DNA of 64,000 nucleotides from Kitasatospora azatica KCTC 9699 (GTDB lineage Bacteria > Actinomycetota > Actinomycetes > Streptomycetales > Streptomycetaceae): assembly GCF_000744785.1 (NCBI RefSeq), contig NZ_JQMO01000003.1:5394001-5458000 (forward strand), read 5' to 3'. The position numbers and the translations under genes were made by a program. Below the pieces are notes generated by a model that was not told the DNA's origin, made no database searches, and saw only the letters and a list, made by a program, of their open reading frames with translations. This document shows positions 9,806 to 16,890 of this stretch, piece by piece. The first letter of the stretch is position 1. Every line of letters begins with the position of its first letter.

Positions 9806-10047
9806 CCGACCAGGCCGACGGGGTGGGCACCAGATTCAAGGTCTACTGCTCGCAGTGCCGGGAGAAGGTGGAGCTGCCCGCCGCCGCGTTCCGCCTGGCG
9901 CTCGGCCGCACCAAGGAGCGCACCTTCTACAGCTTCACCTGCCCGGTCTGCGGGGCGGCGGTGCGCAAGCCGGCCGGGGAGAAGATCGTCGCGGCGCTGA
10001 CCGGCGCGGGGGTGTCGACCATCCGACTCGTCCCGATCGAGAGGTAG
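9802..10047 (+). CDS. Small zinc-ribbon-like protein, function unknown
   Basis: 81 residues starting with GTG at 9802, overlapping the pafC stop by 4 bp. Two Cys pairs (CSQC near residue 17 and CPVC near residue 48) suggest a zinc ribbon. The C-terminal half holds an Ala/Gly-rich helix and ends in STIRLVPIER. The overlap with pafC indicates translation coupled to the regulator genes. I do not recognise a named family, and the role is unknown. Confidence 0.75.
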   Translation: MTDQADGVGTRFKVYCSQCREKVELPAAAFRLALGRTKERTFYSFTCPVCGAAVRKPAGEKIVAALTGAGVSTIRLVPIER

Positions 10048-10053
10048 TTCGAG

Positions 10054-10227
10054 ATGCCGTGGATCCTGATGGCGGCCGTCGGCCTCGCCACCCTGGGGCT
10101 GGGGGTGCTGGGGGTGCTGGCGGTGCGCCTGTGGGTGGATGTGCACGGGCTGGCCAAGCAGGTGGACGCCGCCTCGCGGGCGTTGGCCGGCGCGGCCGAG
10201 GAGCTGGCCGGAACCAGCCGGACCTGA
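10054..10227 (+). CDS. Small single-pass membrane protein, function unknown
   Basis: 57-residue gene 6 nt after the zinc-ribbon gene, with GAGAGG about 10 nt before the ATG. It starts MPWILMAAVGLATLGLGVLG, a single membrane helix (residues about 3-25), followed by an amphipathic Ala/Glu-rich helix containing VDVHGLAKQVDAASRALAG. The spacing and strand make it part of the pafBC transcript, just before tatA. No function can be assigned. Confidence 0.65.
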   Translation: MPWILMAAVGLATLGLGVLGVLAVRLWVDVHGLAKQVDAASRALAGAAEELAGTSRT

Positions 10228-10415
10228 CGTACCCCAATCTTCACCTGCTCGTGAGGCCAGGGGGTCTGCTGTGTCCTCGGCCGGCGGGTTAGGCTCTCAC
10301 CGTGGCCCCGCTGTACCCGCTCCCCGGGTGCGTCGGCCGCAGCGAACCGTCCATCAGCGGCCGGGGTCCCAACAGGCCCACGGGCAACCGCTTTCGAGTC
10401 AGAAGGTAGCCGCCC

Positions 10416-10700
10416 ATGGGCAGGATCCTGGCGTTCCTGATCATCGTCGCGATGGCGGCGGTCTTCTTCGGCGGGAAGCGGCTGCCGGACCTGGCCCGGT
10501 CGCTCGGCCGGTCGATGCGCATCCTCAAGAGCGAGACCGCCGCGCTGCGCGACGAGTTCGCCGAGGAGTACAAGGGTGACGAGTCCGAGGGGTCGACGCC
10601 GTCGGCCCTGCCCGACGCGGCACCGATCATCAAGGCCGCACCCGGTGATGCCTCCACCGCGCGGCCGGGCACCGAGCAGAGAGCCGGTCGCGCGCGCTGA
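10416..10700 (+). CDS. tatA: Sec-independent translocase subunit TatA
   Basis: Pore-forming component of the twin-arginine translocase. 94 residues: a short N-terminal membrane helix (residues 3-18), hinge FFGGKRLPDLARSLGRSM, a long amphipathic helix, and a disordered Pro/Ala tail. AGAAGGT lies about 7 nt before the ATG. tatC follows after 67 bp. The 188-bp gap before it probably holds its promoter. Confidence 0.95.
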   Translation: MGRILAFLIIVAMAAVFFGGKRLPDLARSLGRSMRILKSETAALRDEFAEEYKGDESEGSTPSALPDAAPIIKAAPGDASTARPGTEQRAGRAR

Positions 10701-10767
10701 GCGCCCGACCGGTCCGCCCCGTGGCCGCCGCCCGGCGGGCACGTCGCACGAGTTCTGAGGACCGGGG

Positions 10768-11700
10768 TTGAGCAAGTCTTCCAAACCGCCGAAGACCCCC
10801 GACGGACGGATGTCCCTCGGCGATCATCTGCGCGAACTGCGCAACCGGCTGGTCAAGTCGGCGCTGGCGATCGTGGTCGCCACGATCGTGGCGGCGTTCT
10901 TCAAGGACAAGCTGCTGCACTTCCTGATGACCCCGCTGCCCGGCTGCCTTCCCAACGGCCAGCCCAAGCCCGGGGTGAAGCACTGCGCCGACGTGGCGGT
11001 CATCGGTGTCACGCAGCCGTTCAACCTGACCTTGAAGGTCTGCCTCACGGCCGGCCTGGTGGCCGCGGTGCCGATCTGGCTCTACCAGCTGTGGAAGTTC
11101 ATCTCACCGGGACTGCACAAGCACGAGCGGCGCTACTCGCTGGTCTTCCTCGGAGCCGGTACGCCGCTCTTCCTGGCCGGTGTGACCTGCGCCTACCTGC
11201 TGATGCCGACCACCATCGAGGTGCTCGGCTCGTTCACCCCGATCGGGGCGCACCAGATCCTGCCGGTCGAGGGCTACCTCAACATCGCCACCCGGATGCT
11301 GCTGGTCTTCGGTCTGGCCTTCGAGTTCCCGCTGCTGCTGGTGATGCTCAACATGGCCGGGGTGATCACCGGAAAGCGGATGCTGGGCTGGTGGCGCGGC
11401 ATGGTGATGGCCATCACCGTCTTCGCCGCTGTCGCCACCCCGAGCGCCGACCCGATCAGCATGCTGGCGCTGGCCGCGCCGATCTGGGTGCTGTACTTCG
11501 CGGCGGTGGGCGTCGCGCTGCTCAACGACCGCCGTCGCCGCCGCAACAACCCGGACGCCGGGCTCTCCGACGAGGAGGCCTCGCACGTGGACCTGAGCGT
11601 GGCGGCGCTGGAGGGCGCGGAGTCGGTGGCCGCCTCGGCGGCGCCGGTGGCCTCGGTGCCGGCCGCGCGAAGTGAGCACGTGGACGACGACATCACCTGA
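10768..11700 (+). CDS. tatC: Sec-independent translocase subunit TatC
   Basis: Twin-arginine signal-peptide receptor. 310 residues with six membrane helices. The N-terminal MSLGDHLRELRNRLVKSA is the family's conserved cytoplasmic motif, and the F-E-x-P motif is at FGLAFEFPLLL. The C-terminal tail is longer than usual, Ala-rich and acidic. TTG start with TGAGGA 6 nt upstream. A strong hairpin follows. In mycobacteria helY comes next; here the hydroxyproline cluster intervenes and a helY homologue begins 38.8 kb downstream. Confidence 0.96.
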   Translation: MSKSSKPPKTPDGRMSLGDHLRELRNRLVKSALAIVVATIVAAFFKDKLLHFLMTPLPGCLPNGQPKPGVKHCADVAVIGVTQPFNLTLKVCLTAGLVAAVPIWLYQLWKFISPGLHKHERRYSLVFLGAGTPLFLAGVTCAYLLMPTTIEVLGSFTPIGAHQILPVEGYLNIATRMLLVFGLAFEFPLLLVMLNMAGVITGKRMLGWWRGMVMAITVFAAVATPSADPISMLALAAPIWVLYFAAVGVALLNDRRRRRNNPDAGLSDEEASHVDLSVAALEGAESVAASAAPVASVPAARSEHVDDDIT

Positions 11701-11720
11701 CCGCTCGGCTCCTGGTGAGC

Positions 11721-11757
11721 GAAGCCCCGGTCCGCCGCTGTGGCGGGCCGGGGCTTC
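11721..11757 (+). terminator. Hairpin terminator after tatC
   Basis: 10-bp stem 11721-11730 with 11748-11757, extended by an inner CGCC/GGCG pairing, 20 bp after tatC. It marks the end of the conserved Pup-Tat block. Confidence 0.8.
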
Positions 11758-11800
11758 GTGCTGGGCGGCCGGTGCCTTGCTCGGCAGTGTTCGTTTGGCC

Positions 11801-11863
11801 GTGCTTGTTGGCAGGTACTTGTTCAAGGCGCCTGTTCACGGTGCTTGTTCGCAGTGCTTGTTC
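11801..11863 (+). repeat. Short direct repeats GTGCTTGTTC upstream of the hydroxyproline operon
   Basis: Near-copies of GTGCTTGTTC start at 11801, 11815, 11841 and 11854, with a weaker copy near 11830, giving a period of about 13-14 bp. They end at the likely -35 region of the next gene. The tract is AT-richer than its surroundings. Confidence 0.6.
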
Positions 11864-11889
11864 AAACACGAGGCAATGTGACATATTAC
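11858..11889 (+). promoter_or_regulatory. Promoter and operator site A (dehydrogenase operon)
   Basis: Possible -35 TTGTTC (11858-11863), 18-bp spacer, -10 CATATT (11882-11887), then 6 nt to the GTG start, so the mRNA would be leaderless. The dyad GTGACATATTAC (11878-11889) covers the -10. It differs from site E (read on the minus strand) at one position. Confidence 0.65.
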
Positions 11890-11893
11890 TGAC

Positions 11894-13069
11894 GTGCTCA
11901 CGAGACCAACCCACGACGTCGTGGTGATCGGCGCCGGCGTCGTCGGCGCCGCCTGCGCGTTCTACGCCGCCCGGGCCGGGCTCTCGGTCGCCGTGGTGGA
12001 CCGCGGTCCGGTGGCCGGCGGGACCACCGGCGCCGGCGAGGGCAACCTGCTGCTCTCCGACAAGGCGCCCGGACCCGAGCTGGAACTCGCCCAGCTCTCG
12101 GCCCGACTCTGGCAGCAGCTCGCCGCCGAGCTGCCGGCCGAGGTCGAGTACGAGGCCAAGGGCGGACTGGTGGTCGCCGCCGCACCCGCCGGACTCGACG
12201 CGCTGCGCTCCTTCGCGGCCAAGCAGCAGGCAGCCGGCGTGATCGCCCACGAGGTGCCCGCCGACGGCCTCGCCGAACTCGAACCGCACCTGGCGCCCGG
12301 GCTGGCCGGCGGCTTCCACTACCCCGAGGACTCCCAGGTGCAGCCGGCCCTGGCCGCCGCTCAACTGCTGCGCGCCGCGCGCAGGGCGGGCGCCGTGCTG
12401 CACCTGGGCGAGCGGGTGGACGCCCTGCTGACGACCGCCGACGGCGCGGTGCGCGGGGTGCGCACCGAACGGCGGGAACTGGCGGCCGGCGCCGTGGTGA
12501 ACGCCGCCGGGACCTGGGGCGGCGAGATCGCGGCCCTGGCCGGGGTGGACCTGCCGGTGCTGCCTCGGCGCGGATTCGTGCTGGTCACCGAGCCGCTGCC
12601 GCGCGTGGTGCGGCACAAGGTGTACGCCGCCGACTACGTCGCGGACGTGGCCAGCGGGTCGGCCGAGCTGCAGAGCTCGGCGGTGGTCGAGGGCACCCCC
12701 TCCGGGCCGGTGCTGATCGGCGCCAGCCGGGAGCGGGTCGGCTTCGACCGGACCGTCTCGGTGGAGGTGCTGCGACGCCTGGCCGCACAAGCGGCGGAGC
12801 TCTTCCCGGTGCTGACCGACGTACGGGTGCTGCGCGCGTACCGCGGATTCCGGCCGTACCTGCCGGACCACCTGCCCGCGATCGGCGCCCATCCGCAGGC
12901 CCCCGGCCTCTACCACGCCTGCGGCCACGAGGGCGCGGGCATCGGACTGGCCCCCGCCACCGGGCTGCTGCTCGCCGAGGAACTGACCGGCCGGCAGCTG
13001 ACCGAGGGCCCGCGGCCGGACCTCAGCCCGTTCCGCCCCGACCGCTTCACCTCCTCGAGAAACGGATAG
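11894..13069 (+). CDS. FAD-dependent D-amino-acid (D-hydroxyproline) dehydrogenase, beta-type subunit
   Basis: DAAO-fold flavoprotein of 391 residues with dinucleotide-binding motif GAGVVGAACAFYAA (residues about 13-26) and a C-terminal FAD motif near HACGHEGAGIGLAPATG. With the next two genes it matches the three-subunit cis-4-hydroxy-D-proline dehydrogenase known from Pseudomonas aeruginosa (LhpB/E/F type). That enzyme oxidises cis-4-hydroxy-D-proline to 1-pyrroline-4-hydroxy-2-carboxylate. Substrate assignment rests on the linked epimerase and deaminase. The GTG start has no ribosome-binding site and lies 4 bp after operator A, suggesting a leaderless transcript. Another secondary-amine substrate such as a D-proline analogue is possible. 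Confidence 0.82.
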   Translation: MLTRPTHDVVVIGAGVVGAACAFYAARAGLSVAVVDRGPVAGGTTGAGEGNLLLSDKAPGPELELAQLSARLWQQLAAELPAEVEYEAKGGLVVAAAPAGLDALRSFAAKQQAAGVIAHEVPADGLAELEPHLAPGLAGGFHYPEDSQVQPALAAAQLLRAARRAGAVLHLGERVDALLTTADGAVRGVRTERRELAAGAVVNAAGTWGGEIAALAGVDLPVLPRRGFVLVTEPLPRVVRHKVYAADYVADVASGSAELQSSAVVEGTPSGPVLIGASRERVGFDRTVSVEVLRRLAAQAAELFPVLTDVRVLRAYRGFRPYLPDHLPAIGAHPQAPGLYHACGHEGAGIGLAPATGLLLAEELTGRQLTEGPRPDLSPFRPDRFTSSRNG

Positions 13070-13074
13070 GTCCG

Positions 13075-13389
13075 ATGCGCCGTACCCCCACCGCGCTGGC
13101 CGCCGCCGATCCCGGACCGGCCCACACCATCGAGTTCGACGGCCGGCCGATTCCGGCACTGCCCGGGCAGACCATCGCGGCCGCGCTCTGGGCGCAGGGC
13201 ATCATGGCCTGGCGGCGGACCAGGGTGAACGGGCGCCCGCGCGGGGCGTTCTGCGGGATCGGGGCCTGCTTCGACTGCCTGGCCACCGTCAACGGGCAGC
13301 CCAACCAGCGCACCTGCCTGCTCCCGGCCGAGCCCGGCGACACCGTCACCACCCAGGAGGGCCACGGCCGTGCCGACCTCGCCGTCTGA
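13075..13389 (+). CDS. [2Fe-2S] ferredoxin-like subunit of D-hydroxyproline dehydrogenase
   Basis: 104 residues, homologous to the N-terminal 2Fe-2S domain of sarcosine oxidase alpha and HcnA. Cluster ligands Cys60, Cys65, Cys68 and Cys81 are in the arrangement FCGIGACFDC...TC. It starts 5 bp after the FAD subunit gene, and its 3' end overlaps the next gene by 20 bp. It is expected to carry electrons within the heterotrimer. Confidence 0.85.
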   Translation: MRRTPTALAAADPGPAHTIEFDGRPIPALPGQTIAAALWAQGIMAWRRTRVNGRPRGAFCGIGACFDCLATVNGQPNQRTCLLPAEPGDTVTTQEGHGRADLAV

Positions 13390-14806
13390 ATCGAAGAGCT
13401 TCGACCTCGCCGTGATCGGCGCCGGTCCGGCCGGCCTGGCCGCCGCCGTGGCCGCCGCCGACCGGGGTCTGCGCTGCGCCCTGCTGGACGCCGGCGCCCG
13501 TCCCGGCGGCCAGTACTACCGTCATCCCGCCCCCGAGCTGCGCGCCGCCAGGCCCGACCGGCTGCACCACCACTGGGCCGGCTTCGCCGAGCTGACCGAG
13601 CGGCTGGCCCGGCACCGGGACGCCGAGCGGATCACCTATCTGACGCACCATCACGTCACCCTGCTGGAGCAGGCCGAGCCCTGGCGGCTGCACGCCGTCA
13701 CCGGCGCCGACGGGTCCGGCCTCGCCCGGCTGCGGGCCCGCGCCGTGCTGCTCGCCACCGGCGCCTACGAGCGCCAGCTCCCGTTCCCGGGCTGGACGCT
13801 GCCCGGGGTGGTCACTGCGGGCGGTGCGCAGGCGATGCTCAAGGCGGGCCTGGTGCTGCCGGGCCGGCGCGTCGTGGTGGCCGGCAGCGGCCCGCTGCTG
13901 CTGGCCGCCGCCGTCTCGCTGACCGCCGCCGGGGCCCGGGTGCCCGCCGTGCTGGAGGCCGGCGACTACCTGGGCTACGCCGGCCGCCCGGCCGTGCTCG
14001 CCGCCGTGCCCGGCAAGCTGGCCGAGGCCGTCACGCACGGCGCCGCGCTGGCCCGGCACCGGGTCCGGCTGCGCCGTTCCAGCGCCGTGGTCGAGGCGCA
14101 CGGCACCGACCGGGTGGCCGGCGTGACCGTGGCCCGACTCGACCGGCAGTGGCGGCCGGTGCCCGGCACCGAGCGGCGGATCGACTGCGACGCGCTGGCG
14201 ATCGGCCACGGCCTGGTCCCGCAGCTGGAGCTCGCCACCGAACTGGGCGCCGAGACCCGGCTGGTCCCGGACGGCACCCTGGCGCTGCGGGTCGACGCCG
14301 GGCAGCGCACCACCGTGCCTGGCCTGTGGGCGGCCGGCGAGACCTGCGGCGTCGGCGGTGCGGAGCTCGCGCTGGCCGAGGGCGAGCTGGCCGCGCTGGC
14401 GATCGCCGGCGCCGACACCGTGCCGGCCGCGCTGGCCGGCCGCCGGCGTCGGCTGCGGGCCTTCGCCGAGCTGATGGCCGCCGCACACCGTCCGGGCCCC
14501 GGGTGGACCGGCTGGTTGCGACCGGACACCGAGGTCTGCCGCTGCGAGGAGGTCCCGGTCGAGCGGATCGCCGAGGCGGTCGAGGAGCTCGGCGCCACCG
14601 ACCCGCGCACCGTCAAGCTGCTCACCCGGGCCGGGATGGGCTGGTGCCAGGGGCGGATGTGCGGGCCGGCGGTGGCCTGCCTGTCGGGTGCGGGCGCGCC
14701 CGGCCCCGACCGCCGACCGTTCTCCTGTCCGGTCCCGCTCGGCGAGCTGGCGGCGCTGCCGGAGCTGACGGGGACGACGGGGACGACGGGGACCCCGGAG
14801 AACTGA
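13370..14806 (+). CDS. FAD/NAD(P)-fold subunit of D-hydroxyproline dehydrogenase (HcnB/LhpE-like)
   Basis: 478 residues. N-terminal Rossmann motif VIGAGPAGLAAAVAAADRG, a second nucleotide-binding motif near VVVAGSGPLLLAAAVSL, and a C-terminal BFD-like 2Fe-2S region with CRCEEV and WCQGRMCG. This layout is that of the alpha subunit of heteromeric amino-acid dehydrogenases such as hydrogen cyanide synthase, opine and D-hydroxyproline dehydrogenases. The GTG start overlaps the ferredoxin gene and has AGGAGGG about 8 nt upstream. The C-terminal TGTTGTTGTP tract comes from short GACGGG-type repeats. Confidence 0.83.
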   Translation: MPTSPSESKSFDLAVIGAGPAGLAAAVAAADRGLRCALLDAGARPGGQYYRHPAPELRAARPDRLHHHWAGFAELTERLARHRDAERITYLTHHHVTLLEQAEPWRLHAVTGADGSGLARLRARAVLLATGAYERQLPFPGWTLPGVVTAGGAQAMLKAGLVLPGRRVVVAGSGPLLLAAAVSLTAAGARVPAVLEAGDYLGYAGRPAVLAAVPGKLAEAVTHGAALARHRVRLRRSSAVVEAHGTDRVAGVTVARLDRQWRPVPGTERRIDCDALAIGHGLVPQLELATELGAETRLVPDGTLALRVDAGQRTTVPGLWAAGETCGVGGAELALAEGELAALAIAGADTVPAALAGRRRRLRAFAELMAAAHRPGPGWTGWLRPDTEVCRCEEVPVERIAEAVEELGATDPRTVKLLTRAGMGWCQGRMCGPAVACLSGAGAPGPDRRPFSCPVPLGELAALPELTGTTGTTGTPEN

Positions 14807-14822
14807 CACCCCCTCAGTAGCC

Positions 14823-14857
14823 TTGCGCCATCTTCTGGGCATCATGTAAAATGTCAC
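14823..14857 (+). promoter_or_regulatory. Promoter and operator site B (deaminase-epimerase operon)
   Basis: -10 TAAAAT (14847-14852) with a weak -35 TTGCGC (14823-14828) at 18 bp. Dyad GTAAAATGTCAC (14846-14857) overlaps the -10; read on the minus strand it is GTGACATTTTAC. Confidence 0.65.
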
Positions 14858-14877
14858 ACCTCACCAAGGAGATAACC

Positions 14878-15786
14878 GTGACCGTCCCCACACACGACCG
14901 CGCCCGCCCCTGGCACGGCATCATGGTCGCCACCACGCTTCCTTTCCGTGCCGACCTCTCCGTCGACTACGACGCCTACGCCGAGCACGTCCGCCGACTG
15001 ATCGACGCCGGCTGCGACGGAGTCGTCCCCAACGGCTCACTCGGCGAGTACCAGACGCTCACCCCCGAGGAGCGGACCCGAGTGGTCAGCACCGCCGTCG
15101 AGGCGGCCGGCGACGGCGCAAGGGTGATGCCGGGCGTGGCCGCCTACGGCAGCGCCGAGTCCCGCCGCTGGGCCGAGCAGGCCGCCGAGGCCGGCGCCGG
15201 CTCCGTCCTGCTGCTGCCGCCCAACGCCTACCGGGCCGACGCCGCCACCGTGCGCGCGCACTACGCCGAGGTGGCCAAGGCCGGCCTGCCGATCGTGGCG
15301 TACAACAACCCGTACGACACCAAGGTGGACCTGGTCCCCCCGCTCCTCGCCGAACTGCACGGCGAGGGCAGCATCGTGGCCGTCAAGGAGTTCAGCGGCG
15401 ACGTCCGCCGGGCCTACGAGATCGCCGAGCTGGCCCCCGGCCTCGACCTGCTGATCGGCGCCGACGACGTGCTGCTGGAGCTGGCGCTGGCCGGCGCGGT
15501 CGGCTGGATCGCCGGCTACCCCAACGCGCTGCCCGAGGCCTCGGTCGAGCTCTACCGGGCCGCCGTCGCCCACGACCTGGCCACCGCGCTGCCGCTCTAC
15601 AAGGCCCTGCACTCGCTGCTGCGCTGGGACTCCAAGACCGAGTTCGTCCAGGCGATCAAGCTCTCGATGGACCTCGCCGGCCTGGGCGGCGGCCCCACCC
15701 GCGCCCCGCGCGGACCGCTGACGCCCGAGGTCGACGCGGCCGTCCGGGCCGCCACCGAGAAGGCGCTGGCCGAGGGCCTGTGCTAG
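14878..15786 (+). CDS. DapA-family lyase, probable 1-pyrroline-4-hydroxy-2-carboxylate deaminase
   Basis: Class I aldolase-fold enzyme of 302 residues. Schiff-base Lys170 lies in VAVKEFSGD and the catalytic Tyr in AYNNPY (Tyr142). In the hydroxyproline pathway this family converts the dehydrogenase product to 2-oxoglutarate semialdehyde and ammonia. Dihydrodipicolinate synthase is less likely given the neighbours. GTG 14878 is chosen because AAGGAG (14865-14870) is 7 nt upstream; an in-frame ATG at 14851 lies inside operator B and would lack a ribosome-binding site. Confidence 0.85.
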   Translation: MTVPTHDRARPWHGIMVATTLPFRADLSVDYDAYAEHVRRLIDAGCDGVVPNGSLGEYQTLTPEERTRVVSTAVEAAGDGARVMPGVAAYGSAESRRWAEQAAEAGAGSVLLLPPNAYRADAATVRAHYAEVAKAGLPIVAYNNPYDTKVDLVPPLLAELHGEGSIVAVKEFSGDVRRAYEIAELAPGLDLLIGADDVLLELALAGAVGWIAGYPNALPEASVELYRAAVAHDLATALPLYKALHSLLRWDSKTEFVQAIKLSMDLAGLGGGPTRAPRGPLTPEVDAAVRAATEKALAEGLC

Positions 15787-15831
15787 GGCCTGCGCTAGGG
15801 CCGACCTGAGACCGGTCGGTCCAAAGCCCCC

Positions 15832-15858
15832 GCCCGCCTGACAGCCGGTCAGGCGGGC
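15832..15858 (+). terminator. Hairpin between the deaminase and epimerase genes
   Basis: Perfect 11-bp stem (15832-15842 with 15848-15858) and 5-nt loop, 27 bp before the epimerase ATG. With no operator or clear promoter after it, this is more likely a partial terminator or attenuator than an operon end. Confidence 0.6.
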
Positions 15859-15885
15859 TTCCACCCCAGCCGACGAAGGGTCACC

Positions 15886-16890
15886 ATGCGCACCCGCCAC
15901 GTCTTCCACGCCGTCGACTCGCACACCGAGGGCATGCCCACCCGGGTGATCACCGGCGGGTTCGGGGTCATCCCCGGTGCCACCATGGCCGAGCGTCGGG
16001 TCCACTTCCAGCAGCACCTGGACCGGTTCCGGACCCTGCTGATGTACGAGCCGCGCGGCCACGCCTCGATGAGCGGCGCCGTCCTGCAGCCGCCGACCAG
16101 GCCGGACGCCGACTACGGGGTGCTCTTCATCGAGGTCTCCGGACTGCTGCCGATGTGCGGGCACGGCACCATCGGGGTGGCCACCGTGCTGGTGGAGACA
16201 GGCATGGTGCCGGTGGTCGAGCCGGTCACCACGGTGCGACTGGACACCCCCGCCGGTCTGGTCACCGCCGAGGTGCAGGTCAAGGACGGCGCGGCCACCG
16301 CCGTGACGATCCGCAACGTGGCCTCCTACTCGGTGGCCCTGGACCAGAAGATCGACGTCCCCGGCTGGGGCACCGTCAGCTACGACCTGGCCTTCGGCGG
16401 CAACTTCTACGCCATCCTGCCGCTGGCCGAGTTCGGGCTGCCCTTCGAGCGGGCCCGCAAGCAGGAGATCCTGGACGCAGGGTTGGCGCTGATGGCGGCC
16501 ATCAACGCCTCCGAGCAGCGCCCGGTGCACCCTGAGGAACCGTCCTTCCACAGCGTGCACCACGTCAACCTGCTGGCCCCCGGCTCCACCGCCCAGCACT
16601 CGCGGCACGCGATGGCCATCCACCCCGGCTGGTTCGACCGCTCGCCCTGCGGCACCGGTACCTCGGCCCGGATGGCCGAACTGCACGCCCGCGGCGAGCT
16701 CCCGCTCGGCCAGGACTTCACCAACGAGTCCTTCATCGGCACCCGCTTCATCGGCCGCCTGGTCGAGGAGACCCGGGTGGCCGGCCACCCTGCCGTCATC
16801 CCCACCGTCACCGGCCGCGCCTGGGTCACCGGCACCGCCCAGTACTTCCTCGACCCGACGGACCCGTTCCCCGGAGGATTCCTGCTATGA
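15886..16890 (+). CDS. 4-hydroxyproline 2-epimerase (proline racemase family)
   Basis: 334 residues. Both catalytic cysteines are present: Cys91 in MCGHGTIG and Cys255 in SPCGTGTSA, so the two-base racemase/epimerase mechanism is intact. The reaction expected from context is trans-4-hydroxy-L-proline to cis-4-hydroxy-D-proline, feeding the dehydrogenase encoded upstream. Proline racemase cannot be excluded by sequence alone. The ATG has GAAGGG about 5 nt upstream. The stop overlaps the aldehyde dehydrogenase start (ATGA). Confidence 0.9.
   Translation: MRTRHVFHAVDSHTEGMPTRVITGGFGVIPGATMAERRVHFQQHLDRFRTLLMYEPRGHASMSGAVLQPPTRPDADYGVLFIEVSGLLPMCGHGTIGVATVLVETGMVPVVEPVTTVRLDTPAGLVTAEVQVKDGAATAVTIRNVASYSVALDQKIDVPGWGTVSYDLAFGGNFYAILPLAEFGLPFERARKQEILDAGLALMAAINASEQRPVHPEEPSFHSVHHVNLLAPGSTAQHSRHAMAIHPGWFDRSPCGTGTSARMAELHARGELPLGQDFTNESFIGTRFIGRLVEETRVAGHPAVIPTVTGRAWVTGTAQYFLDPTDPFPGGFLL

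Noticed and set aside
14851-14877. ATG 14851 as the start of the DapA-family gene
   Set aside because: It lies within operator B and has no ribosome-binding site; GTG 14878 has AAGGAG at ideal spacing and matches the family N-terminus.
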